From positions 1 through 64,000 of the forward strand of contig NZ_JANUXR010000005.1 of NCBI RefSeq assembly GCF_024834075.1: 64,000 nt of DNA. The letters are read 5' to 3'. Position numbers and translations under genes: made by a program. Shown here one piece after another: positions 1-12,604 of this stretch. The stretch comes from Corynebacterium sp. HS2168-gen11. Its GTDB lineage: Bacteria; Actinomycetota; Actinomycetes; Mycobacteriales; Mycobacteriaceae. Below the pieces are notes generated by a model that did not search any database, was not told where the DNA came from, and saw only the letters and a program-made list of their open reading frames with translations. How positions within the stretch are numbered: the first letter of the stretch is position 1; every line of letters starts with the position of its first letter.

Positions 1-82
1 ATCGTTGACAGCCAGCAACCCGGCGCCGCGCCGCCACCGTCACACCCACCCCTCCCCATCCCGTCTAAACCTGGACATAGAA

Positions 83-115
83 AAATCCGCCTGACAGTCA
101 ATGCCAAGCGGATTT
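83..115 (-). terminator. Terminator downstream of guaB3
   Basis: An 8-bp perfect stem (AAATCCGC / GCGGATTT) with a 17-nt loop is followed on the minus strand by TTTTTC. It lies 10 nt past the guaB3 stop codon. The first 80 nt of the window beyond it are C-rich and hold no gene I can support. Confidence 0.75.
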
Positions 116-124
116 CCTTAATGG

Positions 125-1261
125 TTACATGCTGACGGAAAGATCCACCTTCTGAAAACTCTTCAAGTCACTGTACCCGCACTTCGCGACGGCGCGTCGA
201 ATAGCTCCGACGAGGTTTTGCGTACCGAAATTGACTGTGGTCACGTTGCCATGCAGCACAGTTTGCAGCGATGGGAGCTCGCAAGGTTCCTCGCCTGCAA
301 ACGCGTCGCGTGGCTGAACTGAGCCGCGTGGGAAGTTCGGATGCGCTAATACTGATGGCCAGTAGAAGCCTTTGCCTGGAGCTTCGGCGGTATTGGCTGC
401 CAGGGAGCCGATCATGAGTGCATCGGCACCACATGCAAGTGCGGTGATCATGGTACCTGCGTGGTCCATTTCGCTTGCGGCTAAAACGTGAACGTAGCGG
501 CCACCGGTTTCATCAAGGTAGTCGCGGCGTGCTGCGGCAACATCGGCAATTGCGGTTGCCATTGCTGGGCTAATTCCTAAGCTCAGGCCGTAATCTTCGA
601 CGGTGGAACCAACGATCACGCCTGCGGCGCCGGTACGCATCATGTGCAGCGCGGTGCTGTAGTCGGATACGCCACCGACGATAACTGGAACTTCCAACGA
701 AGAAATGAATTCTTTAAGGTTCAGTGGCTCGCCATTGCTTGCGACGTGCTCAGCGGAAATAATCGTGCCCTGAATGAACAGAATTTCTGCGCCGGCCTTA
801 ATCACGATTGGGGCCAGCTCACGAGCACGTTGTGGCGACACGCGCACTGCGACGGTCACGCCCGATTCCCGGATTTCCTTAATACGGCGGACGAGCAATT
901 CTTCTTGAATCGGCGCCGCATGCAATTTCTGCAGCTCCGTCAAATCATCTTCGTTTTCGTCCCAACCCTTAATAAGCGTGTCGATCGCAGCCTGGTAGTC
1001 TTCGTGGCGCGCCAGAATACCTTCCGCATTCAAAACACCGAGGCCGCCTTGCTTGCCCATTTCGATAATGAAGTCTGGGCTGCCAATTGGGTCGGTTGGT
1101 TCCGTCACGATTGGGAAGTCAAAGGTGTATGCGTCGATATGCCAAGTAGTGTCGACGTCCTTGGATGAGCGGGTGCGGCGCGCTGGCAGCACGCTGACGT
1201 CCCGTAGATGGTAGGTACGGCGGGCTTCGCGGCCAATGCCAATGTCAATATAATCGCGCAT
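125..1261 (-). CDS. guaB3: GuaB3 family IMP dehydrogenase-related protein
   Basis: This 378-residue protein has the IMPDH/GMP reductase TIM-barrel fold but no CBS domain pair, and it follows guaB in the same order as in M. tuberculosis (guaB2 then guaB3). The N-terminal MRDYIDIGIGREARRTYHL and the central VPVIVGGVSDYSTAL and GAAGVIVGS stretches are typical of the actinobacterial GuaB3 group. The family has been placed near GMP reductase, but the reaction in this organism is inferred, not shown. The ATG start has AAGGAA 8 nt upstream. A hairpin terminator follows the stop. It lies 164 nt downstream of guaB, with a terminator-like hairpin between, so it probably has its own promoter. Confidence 0.93.
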   Translation of the reverse strand: MRDYIDIGIGREARRTYHLRDVSVLPARRTRSSKDVDTTWHIDAYTFDFPIVTEPTDPIGSPDFIIEMGKQGGLGVLNAEGILARHEDYQAAIDTLIKGWDENEDDLTELQKLHAAPIQEELLVRRIKEIRESGVTVAVRVSPQRARELAPIVIKAGAEILFIQGTIISAEHVASNGEPLNLKEFISSLEVPVIVGGVSDYSTALHMMRTGAAGVIVGSTVEDYGLSLGISPAMATAIADVAAARRDYLDETGGRYVHVLAASEMDHAGTMITALACGADALMIGSLAANTAEAPGKGFYWPSVLAHPNFPRGSVQPRDAFAGEEPCELPSLQTVLHGNVTTVNFGTQNLVGAIRRAVAKCGYSDLKSFQKVDLSVSM

Positions 1262-1371
1262 AGTTGTTCCTTCACAATCAAGCTGCGGCGGATATTACCG
1301 TTTAATCCTACTTGATTCGTGTACCCAGGAAAACCTAGCGTTACGACGCTTTCCTGTACCCCAATTTCCTT

Positions 1372-1412
1372 AATAGGGGCGTTGCTGTGCTCCCCACAAC
1401 AACGCCCCTATT
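1372..1412 (-). terminator. Hairpin between guaB and guaB3
   Basis: A 13-bp perfect inverted repeat (AATAGGGGCGTTG and its complement) with a 15-nt loop lies 13 nt beyond the guaB stop. The U-tract is weak on the minus strand and better on the plus strand (TTTTG). A second small hairpin, AGCGT-TACG-ACGCT flanked by CAGGAA/TTCCTG, lies at about 1327-1354. Confidence 0.65.
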
Positions 1413-1425
1413 TTGCCTTCTCGCT

Positions 1426-3292
<1,867 letters not shown>

Positions 3293-3697
3293 GTGAGTCA
3301 TCATTCAATGTTACCGCCTGATCCATTTGCAGAAGATCCCAACGATCCTGCGACTTTGTTTGAACCCGAAGAAGAATCCGCGCCGACGCTCAATGCGATG
3401 GAGTATCTCGGAGTACTACAAGAACTTGAGAAGGTTGACTTCTTAAAATCCTTATTAAAGAAACGCGGTATCGTTGGGTTCACGTACTTCTGCGAAGACT
3501 GCGATAACGAACACTATTGCACGTGGGAAATCTATGAGGATAATCTGCATTCTGCTTTAGCAGGCGAACTCGCACCGGTCCACGAACCGAGCGTAGATCC
3601 CGACCCAGATGCTTATATGCCATGGGACTATTGCGAAGGTTATCTCGCAGGCTTTACCGACGCCCACGCCGATACTTCTCCCGATATTTCTGAGTAA
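3293..3697 (+). CDS. DUF5319 family protein
   Basis: This is a 134-residue acidic cytosolic protein of unknown function, the positional equivalent of M. tuberculosis Rv3412 between guaB2 and the sigD locus. A short core is visible: YLGVLQELEKVDFLKSLLKKRG followed by the cysteine-bearing FCEDCDNEHYCTW, which could bind a metal. The N-terminus is low-complexity and acidic. The start is GTG with no ribosome binding site. A -10-like TAGGGT lies 7 nt upstream, so the mRNA is probably leaderless. A fallback ATG lies five codons in. Confidence 0.85.
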   Translation: MSHHSMLPPDPFAEDPNDPATLFEPEEESAPTLNAMEYLGVLQELEKVDFLKSLLKKRGIVGFTYFCEDCDNEHYCTWEIYEDNLHSALAGELAPVHEPSVDPDPDAYMPWDYCEGYLAGFTDAHADTSPDISE

Positions 3698-3718
3698 AAC
3701 TTTCTTCGACTACAGAAA

Positions 3719-4615
3719 TTACTGGTTTCTAAATTCTTCCGGCACCCGCAGCGGCGCTTCATCAGTTGCCGCTGATGGTTGCTCAGCTTGATTCCGCGCT
3801 GGCTGTGGCTGTGCTGCCGGTGTTTGCACTGGTGATGAAGACGACGGTGTTTGCGCTGCCGGTGTTTGCGCTGCCGGTGTTTGCACTGCCGGTGTTTGCG
3901 CAGGAGCTACCGGTACCGCCACTGTTGTCACACGTGGTTCTGGCGTAACCGTTACGGTAGACACCACGGTTTCTGGTGCTTGTGTTTGGGTCACGGTGAC
4001 AGTGGTCGGCACTACAATTTTTTGTGGCTTTTGTTGTGTTGGGGCTTCGTGCAGCTTGCCAACCAATCGCTGTGCCTGCTGCAACAACTGCTGTGTAACT
4101 GCAACATCGCCACTACGGGTGTGCGTATTCAGCTGCTCGAGTGTGGTTGCTAATTCCACAACAGTGGCGTTATCACTGTTTTCCGGCCGTGAGAACAATG
4201 CTTGACGCACGGCATACAGTGGACTATCTGGATCAGCACCACTGACAAACGCACCACCACCAGCAATCGCTAAGGTGGCAGCGGCTGCTCCTATTAAGCC
4301 CGAAGCAAAACGGCCAATAATTGGACGGCGCGAACGAAGCGACACCACTGGCGCCATATCATCAGCAGCACCATCATGGGCTGGAGCATTGTTGTCACTA
4401 GGTGCAATGCCAAGTTCGGCAAGAGTCGGTGGCAATGGTGCTTTGGCGGAAACTTCTTCTCGCAAGGCCAAGAGCATCTCAGCCAATGGGTCGTGGCCGT
4501 CAGTAGTATCAATACCTAATGAGAGATCAGTGAGGAAGGCGTCGTCGTCAAGCATCTGGGAAAGTTGCTCATTTGCGACGTCCGGACGTCCGGATTCGCG
4601 ATACCGATTAGCCAT
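3719..4615 (-). CDS. rsdA: RsdA-type anti-sigma-D factor
   Basis: It is about 298 residues from the ATG at 4615. The longer frame to 4738 runs through sigD and is unlikely. The gene overlaps the sigD stop by 8 nt, so the two are translationally coupled, like Rv3413c after sigD in M. tuberculosis. The cytosolic N-terminus (NEQLSQMLDDDAFLTDLSLG) is expected to bind SigD. One membrane segment (GLIGAAAATLAIAGGGAFVSG) follows a basic stretch, then an extracellular tail rich in Thr, Val, Pro, Gln and Ala. The tail contains a 15-bp DNA tandem repeat (about 3846-3900) that encodes repeated QTPAA. Release of SigD by proteolysis is known for the family and not shown here. Confidence 0.8.
   Translation of the reverse strand: MANRYRESGRPDVANEQLSQMLDDDAFLTDLSLGIDTTDGHDPLAEMLLALREEVSAKAPLPPTLAELGIAPSDNNAPAHDGAADDMAPVVSLRSRRPIIGRFASGLIGAAAATLAIAGGGAFVSGADPDSPLYAVRQALFSRPENSDNATVVELATTLEQLNTHTRSGDVAVTQQLLQQAQRLVGKLHEAPTQQKPQKIVVPTTVTVTQTQAPETVVSTVTVTPEPRVTTVAVPVAPAQTPAVQTPAAQTPAAQTPSSSSPVQTPAAQPQPARNQAEQPSAATDEAPLRVPEEFRNQ
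3846..3900. repeat. 15-bp tandem repeat inside rsdA
   Basis: The unit GGTGTTTGCGCTGCC occurs 3.7 times in tandem with one base change, and a further diverged partial copy starts near 3818. It encodes QTPAA repeats in the extracellular tail, so copy-number change would keep the frame. Confidence 0.9.
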
Positions 4616-5180
4616 CGTATTCACTCTCCTGTTCAACTGCCTGACGCAACGTCGCAAGCGCGCGATGCTGTGCGACACGGATTGCGCCAGGAGTACTACC
4701 AATGATCTCTGCTGTTTCTTCAGCAGATAAGCCAACAAACACTCTCAAAATGAGAATCTCGCGAGCCTTATCACTTAATAGATCGAGAAGTTGGCGCGCT
4801 CTGTTACTTCCTGCCGCTACCAGCGCTAATGCCTCTGGTGATTCATGCTCGACTGGACTGTCCGGAATCTCATCAGTCGGGTTCGAATAATCCCTAGCGT
4901 AAGCCCGATGGGCATCGGCTACTTTATTCGAAGCAATGCCATACACAAACGCCATAAACGGTTTGCCGCGATCAACAAAATTGCCAATCGAATGGGCCAC
5001 CGCAAAACAGATCTCTTGGGTCACGTCTTCAGGCGTTGGATGTCGCCCTCCCGAGATGCGCGAACGCACATACCGCAACACAATCGGATGAATAATCGCA
5101 ATCACACGCTGCAGCGCACGGTGATCACCATCGCTGGCGCGTGGCACAAGCTGTGCCAGTTGCTGCTCAGTATCTCCCAT
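4608..5180 (-). CDS. sigD: ECF RNA polymerase sigma factor SigD
   Basis: This is a group 4 (ECF) sigma factor of 190 residues from the ATG at 5180. A TTG three codons earlier is possible but less likely. Region 2 is visible as IVLRYVRSRI...DVTQEICFAVAHSIGNF and region 4 as LSDKAREILILRVFVGLSAEETAEIIGSTPGAIRVAQHRAL. It is followed by its coupled anti-sigma factor and lies next to a WhiB3-class gene, exactly as in M. tuberculosis. SigD promoters described in relatives read GTAAC and GAT. They differ from the GGAACC/GTC promoters found in this window, so SigD is probably not their reader. Confidence 0.92.
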   Translation of the reverse strand: MGDTEQQLAQLVPRASDGDHRALQRVIAIIHPIVLRYVRSRISGGRHPTPEDVTQEICFAVAHSIGNFVDRGKPFMAFVYGIASNKVADAHRAYARDYSNPTDEIPDSPVEHESPEALALVAAGSNRARQLLDLLSDKAREILILRVFVGLSAEETAEIIGSTPGAIRVAQHRALATLRQAVEQESEYDG

Positions 5181-5907
5181 GCATTTCAACTTTCATCTGA
5201 ATCGGTGCGGGTGCAATTTCACGAACAAGATTGGTCGAAACCAATTTCACAGTTAGGTTCAGGTCGGAATCAGTCCCGAACTCAGCATACGCTTCATCTT
5301 CAACTCAACGCCGGACTCTTTGCAGACCGACGGTGGCCTACAGGTTGTAAGCAACATGAATTATCCTACCGTTGCTTGCAGAACTTAGGAACTTCCTATT
5401 AAGAAAATCGACGCCTAGGATGATGCGCCAAACACCCAGAAGCTCGCTGCCGTGGAATTTAACCATAGCAAACAGATTTGTTGCGCGAGGTTACAGCAAG
5501 GCGTCGTCAAGCACGTGGCGCGTGGATAGTTGGCATCATTTCACGGGTGCGATCACGTGACACCGGGGAAATAATTTTTATGCGAAAACGATGCAGGAAA
5601 CAACACACTTTCCATGAAAATAATTATCAATAATTGAGCATTTTTCGTGTGCATACCCTCTAGCAATGGGATTACGCATCGCGAATATAATTCATTTTCC
5701 GTTTTTGGGAACCAAAAAGTGCTGAAAAAAGTCTAATAACAATAGAGAGCACATTTGCAATACTCCGCAAAGGCGTTCTCGCAGGCAAAACCACACGCAA
5801 CCACACGCAACTCAGCGCACGCGATCATAACCGGCCAATGGATGATTGCGCACCGCCGCTCCCCCGTGCAACATTGGTCACTCGAGTTCAAGAGAGGAAA
5901 TATTTAC
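5181..5907. other. Long divergent intergenic region sigD / whiB3
   Basis: This 727-nt A+T-rich region contains no supportable gene. On the minus strand TAGGATAAT (about 5355) could serve sigD. The plus strand has an ECF-type promoter (5708-5738). A GCTTGACGACGCC motif copy lies at 5500-5512 (reverse strand). The 170-nt leader between the ECF promoter and whiB3 is long enough for further control. Confidence 0.5.
5708..5738 (+). promoter_or_regulatory. ECF-type promoter of the whiB3-like gene
   Basis: GGAACC, 17 nt, then GTCTAATA. The same two boxes with the same 17-nt spacing occur before eccD, before the WXG100 genes and before the three-gene operon ending at 15560. The start codon is 170 nt downstream. 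Confidence 0.7.
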
Positions 5908-6936
5908 ATGGCAATACTGGAATATCCGCAAGAACCAGCCGATTTTAGCTGGCAAAAGCAAGCAGCTTGCCGTAATGACCATATTGACAATTTTTTCCAT
6001 CCAGACGATGAGCGTGGACGGACTCGTCGCATTCGAGAACTTCGCGCAAAATCCATCTGCCGACAGTGTCCAGTGCTTCGTGAGTGCCGCAAGCATGCAC
6101 TGATCTATCGTGAACCTTACGGGATTTGGGGCGGCATGACTGAAACCGAACGCACAAAGTACCTCTACCGCCTGCGTATTCGCCAGCGTGCAGCTCGCGT
6201 AGAAGCGGAACAGCAAGCCAAAACTAAGCAGGCAAATGAGCTCAAAAGTGAGCTTATCGACGCCGCAGATGCTACCTCGGCTCGTGCGGTTGATGCCAAT
6301 GGTGCTGCTGCATGCGCTGCCGAGAGCACTGGCGCTATGCAAGCCAAGGAAACTGGTACTACCGGCACAACGCGATCATCGTGTCGGCCGAGTCGACGCA
6401 AGTATCAACCGAGCCAGGCAGATGAACTCTGCCTGGAGCGTTGGAGAATCACTCAAGAAGCCGACAAACTTCGCGCGCAAGCCCGTGCGCAACAACGAGC
6501 TGCACGGGCACAAGCAGCTCAAGAACGAGCAGCGCAAGCACAACAATCGGGTGCGAACCTCGAGGTCGACGAACTCGAGAGCGATGATCTCATCTTCATC
6601 GAACCGGATCTCCTCGATCAAGAGCTGATGGAATATGATTTCTTGCCATCACCGCGTCGGAAACCTCAGCAGCCGCAACCAGGTGATCGGGAATCAGGAG
6701 ACCCGAAACCGCAAGTCCCACAGCCGGAGAAACCCACGCCAAGCCCGCCGCAGCCGGCAGAGTCCAGCGCGCGAATGGCAGAGTCCAGCGCGCGAACTGC
6801 AGAAATGTGCCCACAGCCAGCGGAGTCGCCCGAACATAGCACTGCAGCGCCAATCTCGAAACGGCGCGCGCTCAATCCGAATGCTCCGAGGCGCCGCATT
6901 CGCAAGCAGCGGCCGCAGATCACTGAGCCTCATTAG
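5908..6936 (+). CDS. whiB3: WhiB3-class iron-sulfur regulator with a long disordered tail
   Basis: This is a WhiB family transcription regulator that should carry a 4Fe-4S cluster and bind the main sigma factor. The four cysteines are C21, C51, C54 and C60 (SICRQCPVLREC), followed by the GIWGG turn at 72-76 and a basic segment. I chose the ATG at 5908 because of AGAGGAAA just upstream and because the conserved domain begins there; the frame is open from 5755. The protein has 342 residues, whereas WhiB proteins usually have about 85-140. Residues from about 95 on are Ala/Gln/Arg-rich coiled-coil-like sequence, then a Pro/Gln-rich stretch with short repeats (AESSAR) and a basic end. It occupies the place of Rv3416 (whiB3) next to sigD and groEL1. 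An ECF-type promoter precedes it. Confidence 0.9.
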   Translation: MAILEYPQEPADFSWQKQAACRNDHIDNFFHPDDERGRTRRIRELRAKSICRQCPVLRECRKHALIYREPYGIWGGMTETERTKYLYRLRIRQRAARVEAEQQAKTKQANELKSELIDAADATSARAVDANGAAACAAESTGAMQAKETGTTGTTRSSCRPSRRKYQPSQADELCLERWRITQEADKLRAQARAQQRAARAQAAQERAAQAQQSGANLEVDELESDDLIFIEPDLLDQELMEYDFLPSPRRKPQQPQPGDRESGDPKPQVPQPEKPTPSPPQPAESSARMAESSARTAEMCPQPAESPEHSTAAPISKRRALNPNAPRRRIRKQRPQITEPH

Positions 6937-7278
6937 GCCCTGAGACCAACGAAGCAGTCATATCGCTTGTACAGATGTAAAGGAGGCGCATATTCGTTCG
7001 AGTCCCAAACCCTGTTATTCATCAATGTTCTAAAACTCCACTCCTAGAACATAATTGCAGTCGACTGCTACCGTTTTCGGCTGCCGCGATGCCAAAACCC
7101 TCACTGGCAAACCTTGTATCAGGAACATGTTTGTCAGCGAGGGCTTTGGAAGAAACTGCACAACCTACAAATTACAGGCATTATCTGCAAATCGCAGGCA
7201 TAAGCTCGAAGCTACAGGCACACCTTCCGGTCTTTGAGTACCACATGCCGTGCCCGTAGCAACACTATTAGTGCTGAG
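6937..7278. other. Convergent intergenic region whiB3 / groEL with short repeats
   Basis: This 342-nt region holds no supportable gene. Around 7166-7222 three diverged copies of a roughly 21-nt unit occur in a row, each carrying (T/C)(A/G)CAGGCA. No strong terminator hairpin was recognised for either gene. Confidence 0.4.
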
Positions 7279-8904
<1,626 letters not shown>

Positions 8905-9198
8905 TTAGTTTTCGATGATTGCAAGTACGTCGCGGGAGTTGAGCAGCAAGTACTCTTCGCCGTTGTACTTCAGTTCGGTTCCGCCGTACTTGGAGAATAC
9001 AACGGTGTCGCCAACCTTAATGTCCATTGGTACGCGATCGGCACCATCGAGACGACCTGGACCTGCAGCTACAACAACGCCCTCTTGTGGCTTCTCTTTC
9101 GCAGAGTCTGGAATAACAAGACCGGATGCAGTCGTGGTCTCTGCTTCCTTAATCTGGATGAGAATACGGTCTTCAAGTGGCTTGATATTCACGGCCAT
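8905..9198 (-). CDS. groES: Co-chaperonin GroES
   Basis: This 97-residue 10-kDa co-chaperonin caps the GroEL ring. The start [15 protein letters not shown], the mobile loop region around [19 protein letters not shown] and the end [15 protein letters not shown] are typical. The ATG has AGAAGGAGA upstream. It is the first gene of groES-groEL. Confidence 0.97.
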   Translation of the reverse strand: MAVNIKPLEDRILIQIKEAETTTASGLVIPDSAKEKPQEGVVVAAGPGRLDGADRVPMDIKVGDTVVFSKYGGTELKYNGEEYLLLNSRDVLAIIEN

Positions 9199-9351
9199 GA
9201 GAATCTCCTTCTAAAGAATTGCTCGTTTACTGTGCACTAGATTACATAATAACGGGTTACAGAAACCGTCGTTAGGCACTTTACCCGCGTGTTGTGCCAG
9301 CCTCAAGCTTCAACGCTATTAGCGAACACAACAATCCTGCACGCATTGCTA

Positions 9352-10413
9352 TTAAGAGCTTATCGACGCGCTCACCAGGGGAATCTCTACTTCCAAAGAA
9401 GAATCCGTTCCCACCGCAAAACCAGAAGGCTTTGCACCTTCATGGATTAATTGACACCCTAAGGCGGCAATCATCACGCCGTTGTCCGTGCAAAGTTTGA
9501 AACTTGGCACGCGTAGCTCAATGCCGGCTGACGTACAGCGTCGTGAAGCAAGCTCGCGCAATCGTGAATTTGCAGCCACGCCACCGCCTAGCAGCAGTAC
9601 CTTTGCGCCGGTGTCCTGGCAGGCGCGCACTGCCTTTGCCGTGAGCACATCGCAAACCGCCTCCTGGAACGAAGCGCACACGTCCTCGAGCGAAATGACT
9701 CTTTGTTCGCGCTCGGCTTGCTCCACATAACGCGCAACGGCGGTTTTCAAACCAGAAAAACTAAAATCGTGACAGTGCGGGCCGCGTAAATCTTCCGCTT
9801 TGCTTAATGCGCGCGGAAAACGAATCGCCTTCTTATCACCAAGCTGTGCCAACTTATCGATCACCGGACCACCTGGATACCCCAAGCCCAATAGGCGCGA
9901 GACTTTGTCATATGCCTCGCCTGCTGCATCATCAAGGGTGGAGCCAAGCTCGCGCATCGGCTTGCCAACCGCGTCGACCTCCAGCAGCTGCGTATGCCCG
10001 CCAGACACCAGCAACGCCACCGAATGCGGCAACGACTCGCCTTCGAGGTTCGCGACTGCCACATGTCCGCCTAGATGATTCACACCATAAAATGGCACTC
10101 CCCAAGCGGCAGCATATGCCTTCGCCGCCGAAGCACCCACCAACAACGCGCCTGCAAGACCAGGGCCAACAGTTGCAACCACAACGTCAGGTTTCTGAAT
10201 ACCGGCCTGGGCTAACGCCTGCTGCATCACCGGCTGCATCGCCTCTAAATGCGCGCGCGATGCAATCTCTGGAACCACGCCACCAAAGCGGGCATGCTGC
10301 TCCATTGAGGAAGCGACGCTATCAGCAAGGACTTCCATGCTGCCGTCTTCGTGCAGGCGGATGATGCCGACACCGGTTTCGTCACAAGAGGATTCAATCC
10401 CGAGCACGATCAT
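9352..10413 (-). CDS. tsaD: tRNA N6-threonylcarbamoyltransferase TsaD
   Basis: It transfers threonylcarbamoyl to A37 of ANN-decoding tRNAs, working with TsaB and TsaE, which are both encoded in this window. The ASKHA-fold markers are [14 protein letters not shown], the metal-binding histidines in SRAHLEAM and [10 protein letters not shown], and VSGGHTQL. I prefer the ATG at 10413 (353 residues), 1 nt after the rimI stop; a GTG four codons earlier overlaps rimI. The last codons contain a GCTTATCGACGC motif (9358-9369). It is the third gene of tsaB-rimI-tsaD. Confidence 0.96.
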   Translation of the reverse strand: MIVLGIESSCDETGVGIIRLHEDGSMEVLADSVASSMEQHARFGGVVPEIASRAHLEAMQPVMQQALAQAGIQKPDVVVATVGPGLAGALLVGASAAKAYAAAWGVPFYGVNHLGGHVAVANLEGESLPHSVALLVSGGHTQLLEVDAVGKPMRELGSTLDDAAGEAYDKVSRLLGLGYPGGPVIDKLAQLGDKKAIRFPRALSKAEDLRGPHCHDFSFSGLKTAVARYVEQAEREQRVISLEDVCASFQEAVCDVLTAKAVRACQDTGAKVLLLGGGVAANSRLRELASRRCTSAGIELRVPSFKLCTDNGVMIAALGCQLIHEGAKPSGFAVGTDSSLEVEIPLVSASISS

Positions 10414-10414
10414 C

Positions 10415-10891
10415 TTATTGTTCACTCTTTCTTTGTCGAATCATTGTATAGGCATCAGCGCCACTGGGCTGATAGTAATTTCGGCGCAGGCCGATCTGTA
10501 CGAAGCCGTAGCGTTGGTAGAGGGAAATTGCGGGGGTGTTGTCGTGGCGGACTTCCAAAAAGATCGGCCCATTAAGGAAATCGGCTCGCTGGGTAATTTC
10601 ATCCATCAGCAAGGTTGCAACGCCGCGTCGCTGGTAGGCCGGATCAACCCCAATGGTATGGATTTCCATTTCTTCAGCACCAGCTGGCCCCATCGTTGCA
10701 ATGCCGACGTAGCCGATAATCACTGTCGGATCCGCAGCCTGATCCACTACGCCGAGATACACCGTATGTGGCTGGGAGAACTCCGCGAGAAAATCTTGCC
10801 GTGTCCAAGGATTTTCCCCAATAAAAAGGAGTTGTTCTAGCTGCGCCAAACGATCAGCGGCATCGTTGCCTAATTCAACCAGCTTAAACAT
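10415..10891 (-). CDS. rimI: Ribosomal protein S18-alanine N-acetyltransferase RimI
   Basis: This 158-residue GNAT acetyltransferase is expected to acetylate the N-terminal alanine of S18. The acetyl-CoA loop is visible as [15 protein letters not shown], followed by [20 protein letters not shown], which is typical of RimI. The ATG overlaps the tsaB stop by 8 nt. The tsaB-rimI-tsaD order is shared by many actinobacteria. Substrate identity rests on family and context only. Confidence 0.92.
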   Translation of the reverse strand: MFKLVELGNDAADRLAQLEQLLFIGENPWTRQDFLAEFSQPHTVYLGVVDQAADPTVIIGYVGIATMGPAGAEEMEIHTIGVDPAYQRRGVATLLMDEITQRADFLNGPIFLEVRHDNTPAISLYQRYGFVQIGLRRNYYQPSGADAYTMIRQRKSEQ

Positions 10892-11624
10892 TGTGTGTGA
10901 CAGTTGTTGGCGGCGCTGGGATGGCCGAGCTTTGTGGTTGAGGCTTGGGTTCCTTGGCGTCCGGGCGTCGTAAGTAAAGGGGTTCGAGAGGGCCTGGCTG
11001 CTGGGAGAAATCCGCCACCGCTATTAAGGAAATTGCGCTTGGGCTAACTGATACATGCGGCACGTCGGCAAGGGTTGCAGGCAATTTCTCGTGCAGCGCA
11101 TCTGGGATGTTTACGCAGGATACGTCGGTTAAGCCGTGATCCGATGCCTCACCTGGCTCGCCGAGTTTGCCCGGCGCGCAAACTTCAGGTCCACGTGTGA
11201 GAACGCCGTGCTCGTAGGACGACCAATAAATTTCTTTGCGACGCGCATCGGTTGCAACAATCATCTTGTCGCTTACCATATTGGTGGTGGTTGCAATTTC
11301 GTAGGCGATCGCGTCGTGTGTTGCTACCCCATAGACGGGGATGCCGAGTGCGTCGCCAAACGCAGCGGCAGTTGCCATGCCCACGCGCAGGCCAGTGAAA
11401 GGACCTGGACCGCAACCGACAACGATTGCTGCTAAATCAGCAAATTCGAGCTTCAGCGTAGCCAAAAGCTCCTGCACGGTTGGCACCAAGACCTCATTAT
11501 GCGCGCGTGCATTGCGCACAATTGTTTCGGCCAGCGTGACTGAGGCTTTTACGTTCGTTGGATCGTGACGGACAATGCCGACGACTAACTCCGGTGTTGC
11601 GGTATCAATGGTGAGAATGAGCAC
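10884..11624 (-). CDS. tsaB: tRNA threonylcarbamoyladenosine biosynthesis protein TsaB
   Basis: This is the non-catalytic partner of TsaD, about 246 residues. It begins VLILTIDTATPELVVG and carries the conserved VVGCGPGPFTGLRVGMATA. I place the start at the GTG at 11624: a -10-like TACCCT lies 8 nt upstream and there is no ribosome binding site, so the mRNA may be leaderless. The frame also opens at a GTG at 11657, but that codon lies in the U-tract of an upstream terminator. C-terminal residues run into low-complexity Pro/Gln before overlapping rimI. Confidence 0.88.
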   Translation of the reverse strand: MLILTIDTATPELVVGIVRHDPTNVKASVTLAETIVRNARAHNEVLVPTVQELLATLKLEFADLAAIVVGCGPGPFTGLRVGMATAAAFGDALGIPVYGVATHDAIAYEIATTTNMVSDKMIVATDARRKEIYWSSYEHGVLTRGPEVCAPGKLGEPGEASDHGLTDVSCVNIPDALHEKLPATLADVPHVSVSPSAISLIAVADFSQQPGPLEPLYLRRPDAKEPKPQPQSSAIPAPPTTVTHNV

Positions 11625-11663
11625 GGTGTTTAAGGGTAGTCGGCAAAGAATAAACACACAAAA

Positions 11664-11702
11664 GGCACTTGGAATATACCTGCTACGAATATTCCAAGTG
11701 CC
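11664..11702 (-). terminator. Strong terminator between the 167-aa membrane protein gene and tsaB
   Basis: A 14-bp perfect stem (GGCACTTGGAATAT and complement) with an 11-nt loop is followed by TTTTGTGTGTTT on the minus strand. It ends about 40 nt before the tsaB start, so tsaB needs its own promoter in a very short space. Confidence 0.85.
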
Positions 11703-11867
11703 AATTCTTCACAACGCACCACGTTGCGGAGTTTCTGCCGCCAGCCGTTGTAATTAAGCAAGCCGATCGCTGGCTTCTGAGCTAGGGCCGGGGGCGGGGC
11801 TTCCTTGCCGGGTGCCGGGACGGTAAGCATCGGGCCAGGTGCCAAGCGCACCTCGCGCGCAAACGAT

Positions 11868-12371
11868 CTAGTTTGCCAGCATCCAGCTGTGTGTTTCCTC
11901 ATTTTGCACTAGCCAACCTACTGGCTCTACAAAGCGGACTGGGGCAGGCTGAGAACATAGGTCGATCACTGATTGGTCGAAACGCTGGGTCTTAACTTCC
12001 GTAATGGTGATGTTTTGGCCAGACTGTTCCAAAGCGAAAGACATCAAGTAGTTTTCACCTTCTGGAATTTCACCGCTTGGCAGTTCTGCAACATGCTTTG
12101 GTTCGAGCGCTAGGTTTTCGATCAGCATGTCTTTAGTTGCACCTGGGCAAACAACGAGGCTTCGCGCAAATTGATCACCATAGAGTTCTTGCCAGGAAAC
12201 ACCCACAACCTTACGATGCTGCTGGGATGCCGCGTGTAAGAAACGTTCTAATGATCCAGTGGTTGTCAGTGGACGGGCAGTCATGCTGCTGACGACCATA
12301 ATTGCGACAAATGCGATCATTGCGGTAACGCCTACTGCAATGATGCCGCGGCCACGTGCTGTCAATTCCAT
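11868..12371 (-). CDS. Small single-pass membrane protein of unknown function
   Basis: It has 167 residues from the ATG at 12371, chosen because TTTTGGAG lies 6 nt upstream; the frame itself opens at 12410. One N-terminal membrane segment (GIIAVGVTAMIAFVAIMVVSSM, cytosolic end ARGR) is followed by about 135 extracellular residues with two cysteines (VVCPG and DLCSQP) that could form a disulfide. No family was recognised. It lies between tsaE and tsaB on the same strand, but strong terminators separate it from tsaB, so functional linkage is not supported. Confidence 0.75.
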   Translation of the reverse strand: MELTARGRGIIAVGVTAMIAFVAIMVVSSMTARPLTTTGSLERFLHAASQQHRKVVGVSWQELYGDQFARSLVVCPGATKDMLIENLALEPKHVAELPSGEIPEGENYLMSFALEQSGQNITITEVKTQRFDQSVIDLCSQPAPVRFVEPVGWLVQNEETHSWMLAN

Positions 12372-12604
12372 GATTCTCCAAAATACAATCGTGCGCACAC
12401 AAGTACGCACAATGCGTGACTTCTATACAACGAACACTAATAACCCTGTCATTCTACGCTTGTTGCGCCAAGTTCCTGCAATTCACTACCAAATCCAGGC
12501 ACGTGCGTAGCTGACTGGCGCTCGCACCAACGCCCGAACATCAACGCTTGCACACCACCTGCATTGCTCACCCCTATTGCAATGCGGTGGACAAGACAGC
12601 GTCG

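Noticed and set aside
4608..5180. SigD as the reader of the shared GGAACC-N17-GTC promoters
   Set aside because: SigD promoters in relatives read GTAAC and GAT; the mismatch at both boxes makes another ECF factor more likely, though this is not excluded.
6985..7010. tRNA-like T-loop GTTCGAGTCCC
   Set aside because: Flanking bases do not form the 5-bp T stem, and no acceptor or anticodon arm is present.
9263..9300. CIRCE-like HrcA operator before groES (GGCAC...GTGCC)
   Set aside because: The spacing between half-sites is 14 instead of 13 nt and the outer bases do not match, so it is too weak to call.
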